From positions 1-64,000 of the forward strand of contig JABIKU010000035.1 in the NCBI GenBank assembly GCA_018654845.1: DNA of 64,000 nucleotides, given 5' to 3'. Positions 18,481-27,956 of the stretch are shown here, in pieces (positions within the stretch are counted from its first letter, which is position 1; the number at the start of each line of letters is the position of its first letter). Under the pieces are notes generated by a model. It searched no databases and was not told the DNA's origin. It saw only the letters and a program-made list of their open reading frames with translations. The stretch comes from Methanobacteriota archaeon (lineage in GTDB: Archaea; Thermoplasmatota; Poseidoniia; Poseidoniales; Thalassarchaeaceae). Both the position numbers and the translations under genes were made by a program.

Positions 18481-19608
18481 ATGGCAGAGGACAATTTATG
18501 GGTTCAACCTGATGAAAACTCCTTAGATGCCATTCTACATGGAATGAATAATAGTGATGGGGTAGAGTTCGATTTACGCTTAACCAAGGATAAACGTCTA
18601 ATTCTCCATCATGATCCACGTGATTCAAATAATCGTTTTCTAGAGGAATATGAATCAGACGAACTCGACAATAACCTAATTTTTCTTGATGAATTATTAG
18701 AAAAATCAGAATTTACCGACCCTTGGGTTAATCAAGCAAAAATCGCTTGCATCGAACTAAAGGCACCTCATCCAAAATCAAGAATAGGTGGTGGCTGGTT
18801 CAGAAATGAAGCATGTGTAGGTCATATGAAAGAAATGATCCAATTGGTAAATGAAAACATTTCAGAGTTTGACATTCCAAAAACATGTAAAGTCATTTAC
18901 TCATTTGAACCTCTCACAATGAAAGCAGCTCGAGCCTTTGGAGATGAACATGATTTTGCACAATTAATGCCACATCTCCGACAATGGGGAACGACTACAG
19001 TTCAACGAATGATGGGGACACCTTCATTCATCTCTCATTCACTACCTCGCCTAGTTGAACGTCATCGAGCAAAAGGATCACCCCTCCTGCCGTGTGCTTC
19101 CACGTATCTTTTCGGTCTTCGACGCCACCTCACTCTTGGTAGAACGATTAGTTTGACTCCTGCATCTATTGAGAAATTGAATTTATCAAGAAAGGGCTAT
19201 CCAATTTACATTTGGCCAGCATATCTCAAAATCGAGCACACATTACAAAAATCCGGAATCACAACCTTAACCGACAATTTGGATCCGAACCTCTACACGC
19301 TTCCAGGAGGAGACGCACGATGGGTAAAACCTGCGACACAGCCGTTATCTCCTGAACAAAAAATCGAATTAGAATTAGCACCTATTGAAATGCACAAAGA
19401 ATTGATTGATGAATTGAGAAGAAATGTCACCCCTTGGCATGAATTGACACCATCACAAAGGCGTGAGCACCTATCGACCTGGAGAAAGAATTGGTATTGG
19501 GAAAAAAGCCTCGATGAGTTGTTTGATCTCGCCGATTCTAACAAATTACCATGGGAAGCTATTCGAATGGTAGGACATCGAGGAGCCGGGAAAAAACACT
19601 CGCCCTAA
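18481..19608 (+). CDS. Glycerophosphodiester phosphodiesterase-like protein, apparently circularly permuted
   Basis: N-term DENSLDAILHGMNNSDGVEFDLRLTKDKRLILHHDP; CIELKAP; VIYSFEPLTMKAAR; ITTLTDN; C-terminal end MVGHRGAGKKHSP-stop. Confidence 0.75.
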   Translation: MAEDNLWVQPDENSLDAILHGMNNSDGVEFDLRLTKDKRLILHHDPRDSNNRFLEEYESDELDNNLIFLDELLEKSEFTDPWVNQAKIACIELKAPHPKSRIGGGWFRNEACVGHMKEMIQLVNENISEFDIPKTCKVIYSFEPLTMKAARAFGDEHDFAQLMPHLRQWGTTTVQRMMGTPSFISHSLPRLVERHRAKGSPLLPCASTYLFGLRRHLTLGRTISLTPASIEKLNLSRKGYPIYIWPAYLKIEHTLQKSGITTLTDNLDPNLYTLPGGDARWVKPATQPLSPEQKIELELAPIEMHKELIDELRRNVTPWHELTPSQRREHLSTWRKNWYWEKSLDELFDLADSNKLPWEAIRMVGHRGAGKKHSP

Positions 19609-20814
19609 TTATTCCAATCTTCGGTGAGGTTGGTTTTTTGGAATATATTTGGGTCGATAAATTGGCGTCCCTCGGCCATCACGAGCATTACGTTCATCGA
19701 GAATTTGGGCACTAATTCCGGCTACACGAGCCCATCCGAAGAAAGTCGTATAGTATTCTGGCATCCTAAACCCAACCGAATTGAGTAAACTTCCACTTGC
19801 AATATCGACATTTGGATATGGATTACTAATTTTTGGAATCTCAGACAAGATGGGAGGGATTACTTCCCTCAGTGCCTTGACGATTTGGAAATTATCATCA
19901 TCTGGACAAATCTCTTCTCCGAGTTCAATTAGTAGTCTCGCCCGGGGGTCTTCAGCTCGGAGCACACCATGACCGAATCCGTAAATCGGCCGACGATTTG
20001 CTAATTCTTCACGAACGAATTTTTCTATCTCTTCATGATCTGAAGTTCCAATTCTTTGAACGAACTCCAAACAAGATTGGTTTGCACGGCCATGTAATGG
20101 CCCTGAAAGGGCATTCATCGCACTTGAAAGTGAGGAGTAAATGCTAGCCCATCCTGATGCAACTGCCTTCCCAGAAAAGGTTGAAAGATTTCCTCCTCCA
20201 TGATCCATATGTAAAATAAAGAAGAACCTAAGAACGTGTGTAACTTTCTTCGCTCTTTCGCCTTCATAACCCATCATGTGAACAAAATTTTCAACGAGAC
20301 CAAGTTCTGGTTTACGTGGCTTAAGTTTTTCTTTAACTCCGTTTCTCAATCTGAAAATTCTCGCCATTAATTCAGGCATTCTAGCAATTAAATTCATTGC
20401 ATCAGCTCGAGTGTCACCTGTAGTCTCCGCAGTACCAAGAGCCATTATCCCAATCGATAACCAATCCATCGGATGACCCGACCCTGGCGTTAATGATTCT
20501 AATACTCTCAATGCACCAGTTGGAATATTATCTCCGCGTTGTGCAAGTTCTGCACGGAATTCTTCCGATTCATTGTCAGATGGTAATCTCTTGTGCATCA
20601 GAAGAAAAATAACGTCTTCTTCTTCCAAATCAACTAGGTCCTCTACTGGATACCCAACATAGTGAACTCCCTTGAGGGGATCAACATATGAGGTCTGACA
20701 AGTACCGACTGGTATTCCTCGTAATCCTGTGTCAAGATGCTTGTCCGTCACCGTGAACAAATCTTCACCATCTACCATATAGCCACCCCTCTGATTAACC
20801 ACGTCGGGATTCAA
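19609..20814 (-). CDS. gltA: Citrate synthase
   Basis: GLRGIPVGTCQTSYVDP, HMDHGGGNLSTFSGKAVASGWASIYSSLSSAMNALSGPLHGRANQ, GFGHGVLRAEDPRA. Confidence 0.95.
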   Translation of the reverse strand: MNPDVVNQRGGYMVDGEDLFTVTDKHLDTGLRGIPVGTCQTSYVDPLKGVHYVGYPVEDLVDLEEEDVIFLLMHKRLPSDNESEEFRAELAQRGDNIPTGALRVLESLTPGSGHPMDWLSIGIMALGTAETTGDTRADAMNLIARMPELMARIFRLRNGVKEKLKPRKPELGLVENFVHMMGYEGERAKKVTHVLRFFFILHMDHGGGNLSTFSGKAVASGWASIYSSLSSAMNALSGPLHGRANQSCLEFVQRIGTSDHEEIEKFVREELANRRPIYGFGHGVLRAEDPRARLLIELGEEICPDDDNFQIVKALREVIPPILSEIPKISNPYPNVDIASGSLLNSVGFRMPEYYTTFFGWARVAGISAQILDERNARDGRGTPIYRPKYIPKNQPHRRLE

Positions 20815-20918
20815 TCATAATCCCTCCGACAAAAGCAATTCAAAAAACAGATAGACATGAATAGGTATTGTTATGATTCCCCTTATTTTTACTATGATTT
20901 AGGCCACAATGGTGATAA

Positions 20919-21575
20919 TTGCCACCACTCACGATATTTCTTGTGGTTGGGTGGCGTGACCGGCTTGGTGAGTTTGATGACGAACATCGCCACATGTTCG
21001 AAGGCGGCTCTCTAAGCAAGTTATTTCTTCGTTACCCATTGACTATTAGTCATCCAGTTTTTGTAGGCGTTATTTACGGATTATTAATCAGCCTTCCTTT
21101 GGCATTACCACTAGGCTATGAAGCGTACTCCTTAGAAAAATCCTTCAATAAATTTTTTTTGGAATGGGCATTATTGACAATTAGCATTATTGCATTGTGC
21201 TCATTCCTTGGTGGATTCTCTAGTTTAGCTTCTTCTATATTCAAAAGGCCTCCAATTCGCTTAGAAAAAAGAAGAAGATATCTATTTCCATTTCCATTCA
21301 TCGGCATGATGCTGCTTACTTTAACAACATTCTACGACCTCGTTAGCTGGATAAACGCATTGGGAATAATTTTCTTAATTCTCCCAGGGCCACTATACAT
21401 CCACCTATCTTATGCACCAAGATGGAGAATGCTTGACAGAATTGATAGAGGACTTGATCCATTTGATGGGATGTCTAAAACTATAGATATAATCAAAACT
21501 AGCAAAATAGGTATTCAATCTGATTACGACGTCGAAGAAGCCGTATCAGAATTACAAACTCAAGAATTAGATTAA
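20919..21575 (+). CDS. Hypothetical multi-pass membrane protein, TTG start
   Basis: 218-aa ORF with four or more hydrophobic segments; no family recognised. Confidence 0.6.
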   Translation: MPPLTIFLVVGWRDRLGEFDDEHRHMFEGGSLSKLFLRYPLTISHPVFVGVIYGLLISLPLALPLGYEAYSLEKSFNKFFLEWALLTISIIALCSFLGGFSSLASSIFKRPPIRLEKRRRYLFPFPFIGMMLLTLTTFYDLVSWINALGIIFLILPGPLYIHLSYAPRWRMLDRIDRGLDPFDGMSKTIDIIKTSKIGIQSDYDVEEAVSELQTQELD

Positions 21576-22799
21576 TCCTAATTCAGGACCTACCTTTTCG
21601 AACAATCTTAACACTTCATTGAGGTCGTCTCGGTTCAAGCCAGCAGACATCTGTGTTCGTACCCTCGCCTGATCTCTCGCGACCATTGGGAAAACTATGG
21701 CACCTGCCATTACCCCTTCCTCACCTAATCGTTTAGACAAATTTTTTGCTATAATTGAATCACCACACATCACTGGTATTATTGGAGTCTCAGATAATCC
21801 AGTATCAAAGCCAATAGATTGAAGTTCATTTCTAAAATATATGGTATTTTCCCATAATTTCGCATGATGTTCCGGCTCACTCATCAAGACCTCAATCGAG
21901 GCTTTTTGTGCTGCAGCCACACCAGGTGGTTGACTACCAGACAGGAGCCAAGAACGGGAATGATTCAATGCATAATTACGCACTTCATCTGAACCTGCAA
22001 CTATTCCACCTTGTACTCCAAGTGCTTTAGAAAATGAACCGATTTCAAAATCAACCTTGCCTTGGAGTTTGAAATGGTCAACAATTCCTGCACCTCCTTT
22101 GCCGAGAACACCTTCACCATGACAATCGTCGACGAAGACCATCGCACCATATTCTTCCGCTAATGTTGTCACTTCATCTAGCGGTGCGATGTCACCGTCC
22201 ATAGAGAAAACTCCATCGGTGATTATCAATTTACGATCTGATTTCTCATGAGATTTAAGAACCGCCTCTAGGGCCCCCATATCGTTGTGAGAATACACCC
22301 CTCTTGCCGCTTTAGTTAGACGTACACCATCAATGATAGATCCATGATTTAATTCATCACTGATAATTACATCTTGAGGACCTTGAACGAGTGATGGGAT
22401 TAATCCGACGTTTGCGGTATAACCGGCTGAATAGATTAAAGCGGATTCTACTCCTTTAAATTCTGCAACTTTCTTCTCCGCCTCAAGATGGATGTCCATC
22501 GTACCAGCGATTGCTCGAACCGAACCACTTCCTGCACCGTATTTTTTAGTAGCTTCAATCATTGCTGAAACAACCCTTGGGTGATTTGTCAAATTTAGGT
22601 AATTATTAGCCGACAGCATTATTGTAGGTCGACCATTCATGATACATCGCGGCTCATTAGCAGTTTCGAGAGTTGGTGGATTCCAATCCAATCCTTCTCG
22701 TTGAAGGTTAGCAAATTTCTCAGACATCCAAGAAGTGTCGCCGGGCATGAACATCAGACAACACTCCAGTTCATTGGTTCTTCGCTGGTCAATAGTCAA
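21567..22799 (-). CDS. kbl: Glycine C-acetyltransferase / alpha-oxoamine synthase family PLP enzyme
   Basis: NNYLNLTNHPRV, GAGSGSVRAIAGT, DELNHGSIIDG, FVDDCHGEGVLGKGGAG, GSFSKALGVQGG (PLP Lys). Substrate specificity not certain. Confidence 0.85.
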   Translation of the reverse strand: MTIDQRRTNELECCLMFMPGDTSWMSEKFANLQREGLDWNPPTLETANEPRCIMNGRPTIMLSANNYLNLTNHPRVVSAMIEATKKYGAGSGSVRAIAGTMDIHLEAEKKVAEFKGVESALIYSAGYTANVGLIPSLVQGPQDVIISDELNHGSIIDGVRLTKAARGVYSHNDMGALEAVLKSHEKSDRKLIITDGVFSMDGDIAPLDEVTTLAEEYGAMVFVDDCHGEGVLGKGGAGIVDHFKLQGKVDFEIGSFSKALGVQGGIVAGSDEVRNYALNHSRSWLLSGSQPPGVAAAQKASIEVLMSEPEHHAKLWENTIYFRNELQSIGFDTGLSETPIIPVMCGDSIIAKNLSKRLGEEGVMAGAIVFPMVARDQARVRTQMSAGLNRDDLNEVLRLFEKVGPELGLI

Positions 22800-22850
22800 T
22801 TTCTAACTTCGCTAAGAATTTATTATGTACCTGAATGACCGGCCTATAAG

Positions 22851-23744
22851 ATGAGCCATTTTGTCACTCTCACTTTGCTTGGAACTGCCCAAGATGCAGG
22901 ACTTCCACAGGCTGGTTGTGGTTGCGAAAGATGCGCGCTTGCTCACGCCGATTCGTCTAAAATTCGATTTCCAGTATCTTTAGGAATTCGTGGCCTTGAT
23001 GGTTCTAATCATCTTATCGAAGTTACACGAAGATTACCATCACAACTTTCAGAATGGTCGTTATCTCTCGGCGAGAAAGTATCGATAATACCCGATTCTG
23101 TAACATTTACTCACCTTCACCTAGGGCATATAGAAGGAATTGGCCAATTTGGAAAACCCGTTATGGCGATGAAGGATTTGCCGATTTATTCTACACGAAA
23201 AAACATTGATTATTTGGAGAAGCGGATCGATTTCAAACTAATGGTAGACGATGGTAATTTCAATCCAATTGGGATAGAATTTAATCAACCTTTCAAGCCT
23301 ACTGAAGAATGTGGGTTTACACTAGAATTGATAGAAATTCCACATAGAAATGAATGTGGAGATACTGCTGGAATCATCATTCGAGGAATCCATAATTCAC
23401 TTCTATATCTTCCCGATCACGACACTTGGGGAGAAACTCTCATCAAAACTAATTCAAAAAACATTAGAGAATTTTTTGAAAAAATACAAATTAATGAAGC
23501 TTGGATTGACGGCACTTTTTGGAATGGTGAAGAATTATCTAATCGTGACATGTCAAAAATTCCTCACCCAACAATCGAAGAGAGTTTAATGAGATTGCAA
23601 AAAAAAGAATCCAATGACATTAAGGTGAAATTTATCCATTTCAACCACACAAACCCAGTATGTGATGAAAGAAGTGAAGAGCGAAAACAGATTGAATCGA
23701 TGGGGTGGGGCGTTGGCCAAAGAGGAGATGTTGTCAAACTCTGA
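22851..23744 (+). CDS. PqqB-like metallo-beta-lactamase-fold protein
   Basis: LTLLGTAQDAGLPQAGCGCERC N-terminus; THLHLGHIEG; YLPDHDTWGE. Confidence 0.75.
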   Translation: MSHFVTLTLLGTAQDAGLPQAGCGCERCALAHADSSKIRFPVSLGIRGLDGSNHLIEVTRRLPSQLSEWSLSLGEKVSIIPDSVTFTHLHLGHIEGIGQFGKPVMAMKDLPIYSTRKNIDYLEKRIDFKLMVDDGNFNPIGIEFNQPFKPTEECGFTLELIEIPHRNECGDTAGIIIRGIHNSLLYLPDHDTWGETLIKTNSKNIREFFEKIQINEAWIDGTFWNGEELSNRDMSKIPHPTIEESLMRLQKKESNDIKVKFIHFNHTNPVCDERSEERKQIESMGWGVGQRGDVVKL

Positions 23745-23750
23745 TAATTT

Positions 23751-24227
23751 GTGTCGAGAAATGCTCATGAACATGTGACTAAACCGCTACCCATGGATTT
23801 GAGAGGTTATATCGCAAGTGGGCTTGGCAGAGCTCATGTTTTCATGGCTCAGCCTCATTATCAAAATCAATTCAAGAAAGTTCTCAACGCAGGTGCTTGG
23901 CCAGGTACTCTGAATTTAGATTTGGAAGGCGAAAGCCTAGAATTTTACAAAAATTTGAGAATAATTGCAGGTTTAGATGAAGGCAAAATCAATTTAGGCC
24001 CAGAACCTTTGAGGATTCATGGTTTTGAGAGAGATGGAAAATCATTCGGAGGTGCGACTGCATTCAGAGGTGAAATATCAATCAATGGAAAAAGTTGGAT
24101 TACATGTGCCATTTTAATTCCAGATCTAACTCGGCACACAAAAATTGCAGAAATTATCTCAGGATCTTTCCTTCGAGAGATACTTCCATGTTCCGATGGT
24201 GATGAAGTTCAAATTAGATTGAGTTAA
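23751..24227 (+). CDS. ribK: CTP-dependent riboflavin kinase, archaeal (DUF120)
   Basis: GYIASGLGRAHVFMAQPHYQNQFKKVLNAGAWPGTLNLDLEG; GGATAFRGEI; SGSFLREILPCSDGDEVQI. Start may be internal (MDLRGY). Confidence 0.85.
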   Translation: MSRNAHEHVTKPLPMDLRGYIASGLGRAHVFMAQPHYQNQFKKVLNAGAWPGTLNLDLEGESLEFYKNLRIIAGLDEGKINLGPEPLRIHGFERDGKSFGGATAFRGEISINGKSWITCAILIPDLTRHTKIAEIISGSFLREILPCSDGDEVQIRLS

Positions 24228-25095
24228 GAGAATTTAACCATTCTCGTTCCAAAAGTAACCCCATTTCGAGTTTTGCCATCGAGAGCCATCTTTTATATCG
24301 AGATTTATCAATGGGTTGAACCGAAAATGAGGATGTGTCTGCAATTGAATCCAATCCCATTCCATCTGAATCTTTATGTTCAATAGCCCAAAGTATGAGT
24401 CCATTTGATTGATTCCTTCCGAGATCGGAAGAAATCTCTGGAGAATTCAGAGCAGATTTAACCTCATCAATATTTATTCTGCCTGCAACTACTCCTGTGA
24501 GAGCAGAAGCGATTCGTCTAACTTGATTCCAAAGAAACGCCTCTGATTTAATGGAAAATCCCACAAGCCGACCCCCCTCACTATACCATGGATCACAATG
24601 ATCTATGGTTCTATTCGGGTTTATGCCCTTCTCGAGGCGGCAAAAATTTGTGAAATTATGATCGCCCACAAATAATTCACAAACATCTCTAAACAAATCT
24701 TCATCAACAATTTCAGGCCACTCTTCACTCATTTCGGTTCGAAATAAGTATGTTCTGCTAATCGCACCTCGGCTCCTGACCGTTGAATTTACAAAACGTA
24801 AATCCCAAATCGACATTGAAGGAGATAATTTATTATTCAAAACTCTGATAATCGTTGATTTAGGTACATTATCATACACTTTTTGTGGAATATCGATACA
24901 TGCTAAATTCATTCGGACATTTACACCTGCATCCGTTCGGCTTGACATTTCTAAACATCCATCCCCCCACCAACTAACCTTACGAAGTGCATATTCAATT
25001 TCCCCTTGAACAGTGGGGACATTGGGTTGAATTTGGGAGCCGTGAAACGCTTCGCCATGGTATCCAAAAGCGACCATTATTCGGCCGCGGTGCAA
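24214..25095 (-). CDS. truA: tRNA pseudouridine synthase TruA
   Basis: VAFGYHGEAFHGSQIQPNVPTVQGEIE; SSRTDAGVNVRMN catalytic Asp motif; EAFLWNQVRRI. Confidence 0.92.
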   Translation of the reverse strand: MHRGRIMVAFGYHGEAFHGSQIQPNVPTVQGEIEYALRKVSWWGDGCLEMSSRTDAGVNVRMNLACIDIPQKVYDNVPKSTIIRVLNNKLSPSMSIWDLRFVNSTVRSRGAISRTYLFRTEMSEEWPEIVDEDLFRDVCELFVGDHNFTNFCRLEKGINPNRTIDHCDPWYSEGGRLVGFSIKSEAFLWNQVRRIASALTGVVAGRINIDEVKSALNSPEISSDLGRNQSNGLILWAIEHKDSDGMGLDSIADTSSFSVQPIDKSRYKRWLSMAKLEMGLLLEREWLNSLNSI

Positions 25096-25107
25096 ATGAA
25101 CCCCCCC

Positions 25108-25656
25108 TCATTCTTCGGTTGAGAGGTACTCGACCGCTTCTTCAGCAGAAGGGAATCCAAGGCCGAGTAATGCGAATTCGATTGCCACTGCCACAAATTG
25201 CTTCGCGAAAGGATGGCTTCGATCAAAGTTGGTTTTCAAATCAATAGATTCCATCAGCATTCTTGCTGCTTCATACAGATGGAATGAAACATCGACATCG
25301 TCTTGGGAATCTCCAAGTACCTTCAATTTTTGAAATTCTCGAACTGCCACCGGAACCCTATCAAATTCAATTAGAGCATTTGCATATGCTGCCAAATAAT
25401 CTGCATTTTCAGGATCTAATCCAGCAGCTTTTCTCAAGTAAGACTGGACTTTGCCTTCGTTGATTCTATCCTTGCCAGAGTCATCCATATTACCGTTTTC
25501 TTGGATTTCAAACATAGCCGCTTCAGCCCAACCATGGAAACCAGCAGGGTCTTTAGGGTTAGCCGAAATGTGTGATTCAAAAATATCCATGGCCCCAATA
25601 AAATCACCTTGGGTAATGTGTTGTGCTGCAATTGTAATAACATCCTCTTCAGACAT
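25108..25656 (-). CDS. TPR-like hypothetical protein
   Basis: 182-aa ORF with TPR-like helices (FIGAMDIFESHISANPKDPAGFHGWAEAAM; AAGLDPENADYLAAYANALIEF). Confidence 0.65.
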   Translation of the reverse strand: MSEEDVITIAAQHITQGDFIGAMDIFESHISANPKDPAGFHGWAEAAMFEIQENGNMDDSGKDRINEGKVQSYLRKAAGLDPENADYLAAYANALIEFDRVPVAVREFQKLKVLGDSQDDVDVSFHLYEAARMLMESIDLKTNFDRSHPFAKQFVAVAIEFALLGLGFPSAEEAVEYLSTEE

Positions 25657-25718
25657 GTCGAATCCTCTTAACTCAGGTCGAGCGCCATTCGGTTATGAAC
25701 GGTGCGGAATAAATGCCT

Positions 25719-26696
25719 TCATTCATTGGACCGGGACATCTCTAAAAGTCCAGGTCGTCCTTGCTTTCTATCCATCATTTCATTAACTATTTTATAAACG
25801 AGCATTGGGTTTTTTACACCATACAAACTATTTGCTGGATTCGGAACTATATCTACTCGTTCCCGTTGAACAAGCAAAATTATTTTTAATAATTTGAAAA
25901 CTTTCTTTGCTGCACTCACATTATCATTATTCATTAAATCACTAATATCTTCGTCAGATTGTCGTATCGTATCATTATCTTCATCTTCAGTCAGAAATAT
26001 CACATTGCCAAACCCGATTAATTTCGCAAAAAATGATTGTTGAGTTTTAATGTTCAGAATCCTATCGTAAGAAATCACTCGAGAATATACCCCCATGAAC
26101 AATATTTGCCTACGGATATGAATCATATTATCAGTCACCACATACTGAAATGAAATTTGGTACAAAATAGTTACAAATAACATTATTCCACTCATCACTA
26201 CACCGAGAACAAGAAACCAGTAATCTATCCATAGGGGGAAGGGGTTTGAGAAATTATATCCAAACAATTCCAAAATTACTTCAATCCAATGAGAAATAAC
26301 CCAAATAGATGGAATTAATCCAATGAAAATCAACCAAGCAGTTGTCCATCTACCAGATGTTGAGAAATTCAAAAAATGATTTATTCTTGCAAAGATTAAT
26401 ATGAATAAAACGAAACCTAACATGTCGATTTTATCGAAAATTAACAGTATTAGTCTAAGAATAATATTCAAGCCATCGCCTTGGATTTTTGCATGTTCCA
26501 CTACCCAAAAGAATGACAGATGTATAAGAAAAATCAATCCTACTAATAAATATCTCTCGGACATCGAAAAAGGTGATGGTTCCCCTGCCCAAATGACTTC
26601 TTCTTCATCCGAAATCTTCGAAAATTTACCCCTAATAAACTCCTCGTCTATTTCAGATTTAGCTTCGTCGACAATATCTCCAATCATTAGACTCAC
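25719..26696 (-). CDS. Membrane protein with bacterial PH-like (bPH2/DUF304) domain
   Basis: Four hydrophobic helices followed by YVVTDNMIHIRRQILFMGVYSRVISYDRILNIKTQQSFFAKLIGFGNVIFLTED. Confidence 0.65.
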   Translation of the reverse strand: MSLMIGDIVDEAKSEIDEEFIRGKFSKISDEEEVIWAGEPSPFSMSERYLLVGLIFLIHLSFFWVVEHAKIQGDGLNIILRLILLIFDKIDMLGFVLFILIFARINHFLNFSTSGRWTTAWLIFIGLIPSIWVISHWIEVILELFGYNFSNPFPLWIDYWFLVLGVVMSGIMLFVTILYQISFQYVVTDNMIHIRRQILFMGVYSRVISYDRILNIKTQQSFFAKLIGFGNVIFLTEDEDNDTIRQSDEDISDLMNNDNVSAAKKVFKLLKIILLVQRERVDIVPNPANSLYGVKNPMLVYKIVNEMMDRKQGRPGLLEMSRSNE

Positions 26697-26747
26697 TCAT
26701 TCATAAAAAACTAATTCTCAAAGATATTTACTAATTTACGTCATAAT

Positions 26748-27947
26748 TTAATGGAGTAAACCCCACGCATGTTCAGCATTTCCAACCATCCATTCATAAT
26801 CATCCAACCTGCGAAGACCTTGTTCGTCTAGAATCGCAATTCTCTCCACTTCAAGGGGGTATTCATTGTAAGTTAAGTGACTGACCATACCTGCTCGAGT
26901 TGGTTGATCAAATGTCCATCGAGCTCGAGAAACAGCTCTAATTTCGACAGAAATTTGAGTTCTTCCATTCCAAATTCTAATTCTAAATTTGGGTAATGAA
27001 TTGCCTTCTTCATCGCGCAAAGGAGTTTCTCCTTCCTTCGGTTCAACCAATTCAAGTTCACACCGTTTGAAATTCTCGGTCCTTCCTCTTCGGGCATCAT
27101 GAAAGATTCCTGACCCAACATTTGGATTGCGGAAAATATCTCGAATTCTCCACGGTCTATCATCGATGTTGAAGCATGTCATAGAAATATGGGGCATAAA
27201 CCAGTCTAGATATGAACCATCATCAAAATGAAGCATCCCCCAAAACCAGGGGAAACTTGGAGCTTGTACACTGACCTTTTGAAAATAGGCAGTACCTTCC
27301 ATTTTCTCTCCATCCACCAATAATTTTGCATCTGCACCCTGAATGCGGAGAATGTCATAACCCATGTTAGCAAAGAAAATATTATTCCTATACGTAAGCG
27401 TGCTAGGGGGGCCCCAAGTAGGTGTTAATTCTGCCTCAAAAGTAGCAGGAGCACCATCTTTTCTTGAATTTTTGTCACTAACTAAATTTACCCAGAACCG
27501 ATTTTCCCCTTCATCCAGCCCTATAGAAAGATCTTCTTCGCTGAGTGGCACAACAGCTCCTGCACCGAGACCTCTTCCTTCGCCAGGCCACAATGGATGA
27601 TTATCATCAATCGATGCCATTTTACATTCACGCATTAGCATGGGTTCGAACATTTTCTCACCATCAAACCACCATGAACAAATCATTCCAGGAATGGTAT
27701 GACCACCATTTTCATCAATTTTCATTCTATAGTTGGGACGCCACCAATAATCGTTTACCCGAATAATTGGAGTATCTTTTGATGACCAAAGAACCATTAA
27801 TTGTTTCGATTTTTGAGGATCCTCCGGATTCGGAATGAAGATGATTACCCACCACCACCACCAAGATAGACGGCGAAGAGAAGGCATGACATCTAATCGC
27901 CATAAAGTTGAGAAATCTCCAGCAAACTTAGACAGTTTCTCCCTCAA
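26748..27947 (-). CDS. Trp-rich protein, possibly CrtC/AttH-like lipocalin-fold, last gene of ABC transporter cassette
   Basis: 399-aa ORF, WWWWW near N-terminus; MEGTAYFQKVSVQAPSFPWFWGMLHFDDGSYLDWFMPH loosely resembles CrtC/AttH. Fold call weak. Confidence 0.5.
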   Translation of the reverse strand: MREKLSKFAGDFSTLWRLDVMPSLRRLSWWWWWVIIFIPNPEDPQKSKQLMVLWSSKDTPIIRVNDYWWRPNYRMKIDENGGHTIPGMICSWWFDGEKMFEPMLMRECKMASIDDNHPLWPGEGRGLGAGAVVPLSEEDLSIGLDEGENRFWVNLVSDKNSRKDGAPATFEAELTPTWGPPSTLTYRNNIFFANMGYDILRIQGADAKLLVDGEKMEGTAYFQKVSVQAPSFPWFWGMLHFDDGSYLDWFMPHISMTCFNIDDRPWRIRDIFRNPNVGSGIFHDARRGRTENFKRCELELVEPKEGETPLRDEEGNSLPKFRIRIWNGRTQISVEIRAVSRARWTFDQPTRAGMVSHLTYNEYPLEVERIAILDEQGLRRLDDYEWMVGNAEHAWGLLH

Positions 27948-27956
27948 AAAATCGCC

